A stretch of DNA of 7,413 nucleotides from Flavobacteriia bacterium (GTDB lineage: Bacteria; Bacteroidota; Bacteroidia; Flavobacteriales; Flavobacteriaceae): the NCBI GenBank assembly GCA_011330545.1, contig DRQI01000240.1:1-7413 (forward strand). The letters run 5' to 3'. Position 1 is the first letter of the stretch. Every line of letters starts with the position of its first letter. Under the pieces are notes generated by a model. The model was not told where the DNA came from. It was given only the letters and a program-made list of their open reading frames with translations, and made no database searches. Of this stretch, positions 4,701-7,413 are shown in pieces. Made by a program: the position numbers and the translations under genes.

Positions 4701-7413
4701 TTATTTAATAATTGCTTCTTGAATCAGCCGCTGTACGTCGGTTCTGATATTTTTTTTACCCAATTTATTGTTTGACATGGTAGGATATACCCTGTTTGAC
4801 AAAAACACATATACCAATTCGGTTTCGGGGTCAGCCCATGCATACGTCCCGGTAAAGCCACTATGGCCAAAACTTTTAGCAGATACACAACCGCAAGAAG
4901 CTTTTGCCTCGCCGTTAAATTGTGGTTTATCAAATCCTAAACCTCTTCGTACACTATCCTTTTCAAAATACCGATGGTTAAATTTCTGTAAGGTTTTATT
5001 TTTTAAATAGCGTTTTCCTCCGTAAAAACCTCCTTGTAAATAGAGTTGCATCATTTTGGCAACATCATTGGCATCGGCAAACAAACCGGCATTGCCACTT
5101 ACGCCATCTAACATAGCAGCACCCATATCGTGCACGTCTCCTTGTAATAACTGATGCCTGAAATAATTGTCTTTTTCGGTAGGAACAATTCTGTATTTGC
5201 TAAATTTCTCTAACGGTTTATAGGTCATTGTATTTGCCCCCAACGGCTTGAAAAACAGCTGGTCGTCTAATATATTTAACGGGGTTTTATATTGTTTTTC
5301 TAAATAATCTTTAAACAAATAGAATGGCAACCCGCTATATCGATACCGCAACCTTTTATATTGGTCTACATCGGCAATCCGCTTGAAAATAGTATCGGTA
5401 TAATCTGTGCGCAAATACAATTTTTCAGCCACTTTTATATTGAATTTCTTAGAGCGTTTTTGCCTATAAAATTTTGGCAGCGGTTTTTTAGTAATACTAT
5501 CGATGGTTTCTAAATAAAAAGGAATCCACGATTTTATTTTTGCATAGTGCGAAAGGGCCTCTTTAACGGTTATGGTATCTTTATTGCTATTTTTTAATAC
5601 AGGCATTAAATCGCCCAATTCATCTTCTAAGGTAAACTTGCCTTCTTCTTCGGCTTTCATAATCATGGGCAGCGCCCCTAAAATTTTTGTCAATGAAGCC
5701 AAATCGTAAATATCGTCTTTTTTTACTTTTTGTTTTTTATCATAAGTATGGTACCCATAACTTTTTCTAAAAATCACTTTGCCATGCCTAGCCACTAGTA
5801 CCTGCATTCCCGGAGCCATTTTTTCTTTAATCACACTATTGGCCACTGAATCTATTTTGTTTAGTTTTTCACTACTCATCCCTACTTCTTCGGGCAAGCC
5901 GTACGACAGGCGTTTTAAATCAGTCGTTTCCAATCCGTAACCTTTTACAAAAGTATCATTGATGTCTACGGGCAATTTTCCTTTGGCCGATAAGGCACCG
6001 AAAATTAATTGTGCAGAAATATCTTGGGCGATATCACTATTTTGATACGACACTATAACACTTTCAATATTGGTAAATGTTTTTATGTCTAACAGGCTAT
6101 ACGGACTCGCAAAAATGTCTAGGATAACGCATTTTTTTCTCGCAATTTCTTGTAGCCAAACCAATTCTTGATTGGCAAATGCCATTTTTTTCCAAGGGGT
6201 GGCATTTGATTTATGGTAACCAATTACTACACAGCTATAGGGTTGTAGTTTGTCTATGATTACGTCTAACGTTTTTCCTGAAATTACATCTACTTGTGTG
6301 TAATCATTTAACCTGTTGATAAATGTTTTGTTATCGGCATCCCCTAATTTTACATAGGCAATTTTATTTCCGGAGAGGTTTTTAATGGGCAAATCGCCAC
6401 CGTCATTTTTTAAGACGGTAATTGAATTTTCTACCAGTTTTCGGTGTAAGGCATCATTTTCAACACTGTTTAAATCTTGTTGGATATTTTTTAAATCTAC
6501 CGGTTTGTAATGTTGTAAACCCGCCCAATATTTGGCTTTTAAAATCTTTCTTACCGAAAGGTTCAATTGGGCTTCGGTAATAGTACCTTCTTCTAAGGCT
6601 TTTTTAATTTTTATAACGGTTTGCGGAACTTCATGCGGAATCAAAAGAATATCGCTACCGGCCATAAAAGCCGCTACATTGACATCTGACGGCGTTGCAT
6701 AGTTGGCAGAGCCCTTCATGTCTAAGGCATCGGTAATTACCAACCCTTCAAAGCCCAATTCGTTTTTTAACAAATCGGTTACAATATTTTTTGACAGGGA
6801 TGAAGGCACTGTTTCATCGGGCTCTAAACTCGGAACACTCAAATGGGCTACCATAACACTGGCAATACCGGCTTCAAATAATTTCTTATAAGGATACAAT
6901 TCAATAGAATCTAGGCGCTCTTTAGAAAACGGAATAGAAGGCAGGGTTTTATGAGAATCGGCATCGGTATCGCCATGCCCCGGAAAATGTTTTGCTGAGG
7001 CCAGTACACTCTCACTTTGCATCCCTTTGGTAAAAGCTATGGCTTTTGCGGCTACATTTTCTCTATCGCCACCAAAAGAACGATTGCCAATAATAGGGTT
7101 TTTAGGGTTGATATTGATATCTACTACGGGAGCAAAGTTATAGTTTACACCGATACGTTTACAGTGTTTTCCTACTTGTTTGCCGAATGCTTCGATGAGT
7201 TGATTGTTTTGAATGGCACCTAAGGTCATATTCCATGGAAAACGATAGGTATTTTTCAACCGCATATCGAGCCCCCATTCGGCATCGATAGCCACTAAAA
7301 GCGGTATTTTAGAAATGGCTTGGTAGTGATTGGTTAAGGTTGCCTGTTTTTGGGGTGTTCCTTGCATAAATATAAGTCCGCCAACTTGATATTTTTTAAT
7401 CATCCTGTCAATG
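4701..7413 (-). CDS. GH3 (NagZ-like) glycosidase fused to a serine beta-lactamase-fold domain, N-terminus outside the window
   Basis: The minus-strand frame stays open to the right edge: before the Met at 7403 it reads I-D-R, so that Met (residue 1 in this numbering) is internal, and the signal peptide and first helices lie outside. 900 residues are visible from it. Residues 1-300 are a GH3 N-terminal barrel. KHFPGHGDTDADSH (138-151) carries the Asp149/His151 dyad typical of NagZ-type beta-N-acetylglucosaminidases, and ITDALDM (223-229) carries the probable nucleophile Asp225. A second alpha/beta domain (about 325-480) follows. Residues 508-900 are a class-C beta-lactamase/AmiE-like domain with S570-L-T-K573, Y689-S-G691 and H847-S-G849. 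The likely role is removal of GlcNAc, and perhaps of the peptide stem, from peptidoglycan fragments outside the cytoplasm. The fusion type is widespread in Bacteroidota. Class C beta-lactamase activity itself is unlikely. Confidence 0.9.
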   Translation of the reverse strand, partial: IDRMIKKYQVGGLIFMQGTPQKQATLTNHYQAISKIPLLVAIDAEWGLDMRLKNTYRFPWNMTLGAIQNNQLIEAFGKQVGKHCKRIGVNYNFAPVVDININPKNPIIGNRSFGGDRENVAAKAIAFTKGMQSESVLASAKHFPGHGDTDADSHKTLPSIPFSKERLDSIELYPYKKLFEAGIASVMVAHLSVPSLEPDETVPSSLSKNIVTDLLKNELGFEGLVITDALDMKGSANYATPSDVNVAAFMAGSDILLIPHEVPQTVIKIKKALEEGTITEAQLNLSVRKILKAKYWAGLQHYKPVDLKNIQQDLNSVENDALHRKLVENSITVLKNDGGDLPIKNLSGNKIAYVKLGDADNKTFINRLNDYTQVDVISGKTLDVIIDKLQPYSCVVIGYHKSNATPWKKMAFANQELVWLQEIARKKCVILDIFASPYSLLDIKTFTNIESVIVSYQNSDIAQDISAQLIFGALSAKGKLPVDINDTFVKGYGLETTDLKRLSYGLPEEVGMSSEKLNKIDSVANSVIKEKMAPGMQVLVARHGKVIFRKSYGYHTYDKKQKVKKDDIYDLASLTKILGALPMIMKAEEEGKFTLEDELGDLMPVLKNSNKDTITVKEALSHYAKIKSWIPFYLETIDSITKKPLPKFYRQKRSKKFNIKVAEKLYLRTDYTDTIFKRIADVDQYKRLRYRYSGLPFYLFKDYLEKQYKTPLNILDDQLFFKPLGANTMTYKPLEKFSKYRIVPTEKDNYFRHQLLQGDVHDMGAAMLDGVSGNAGLFADANDVAKMMQLYLQGGFYGGKRYLKNKTLQKFNHRYFEKDSVRRGLGFDKPQFNGEAKASCGCVSAKSFGHSGFTGTYAWADPETELVYVFLSNRVYPTMSNNKLGKKNIRTDVQRLIQEAIIK

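Noticed and set aside
4701..6000. Antibiotic-resistance beta-lactamase
   Set aside because: The beta-lactamase-fold domain is fused to a GH3 glycosidase and lacks the Y-x-N motif of true class C enzymes, so a cell-wall role is much more likely.
7401..7403. ATG at 7403 (minus strand) as the true start of the GH3 fusion
   Set aside because: The frame continues upstream to the window edge (reads I-D-R before the Met), and the visible protein begins in the middle of the usual GH3 N-terminal region without any signal peptide, so the gene is cut by the window.

Overview
The window looks like chromosomal DNA of a member of the Flavobacteriaceae (Bacteroidota). It is AT-rich, its starts are preceded by A-rich stretches rather than Shine-Dalgarno sites, and a TAnnTTTG promoter element of the type used by the Bacteroidota primary sigma factor lies before one gene. 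It also carries protein families that are typical of this group: a DUF4159 protein and a GH3 glycosidase fused to a serine beta-lactamase-fold domain. No mobile-element protein, tRNA, rRNA or CRISPR array was seen.

Left block (1-1680, plus strand). The 3' end of a nucleoside phosphorylase gene is followed, almost without gaps, by an MmcQ/YjbR-family gene, a cytoplasmic protein with the periplasmic-binding-protein type 2 fold (Ca3427-like), and a 49-residue predicted lipoprotein that is easily missed. The block ends in a strong intrinsic terminator at 1645-1679. The tight spacing (3-bp gap, 1-bp overlap, 12-bp gap) suggests one transcript.

Non-coding block (1681-2080). About 280 bp are filled with short, GC-rich, mostly imperfect palindromes, some nested and some repeated within the block. 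This is the least explained part of the window. It looks like a cluster of REP/MITE-like intergenic repeats, not a gene. A TAnnTTTG element follows just before the next gene.

Middle block (2081-4684, plus strand). A secreted DUF4159 protein, a sodium/bile-acid-symporter-family (SBF) membrane protein and a PlsC-type acyltransferase form an overlapping three-gene operon (17-bp and 1-bp overlaps). The shared operon suggests an envelope or lipid link, but the transported substrate is unknown.

Right block (4701 to the window edge, minus strand). A large gene, cut at its 5' end by the window, encodes a GH3 (NagZ-like) glycosidase fused to a class-C-beta-lactamase-fold domain. The same two activities are separate, neighbouring genes (nagZ and amiE) in the Bacillus subtilis muropeptide-recycling cluster, so this is best read as a one-chain peptidoglycan-turnover enzyme. 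It converges on the acyltransferase gene with only 16 bp between stop codons.

I see no clearly new multi-gene system. The best leads are the nested palindrome cluster, the NagZ-AmiE-like fusion with a changed beta-lactamase second motif, and the orphan cytoplasmic binding protein.
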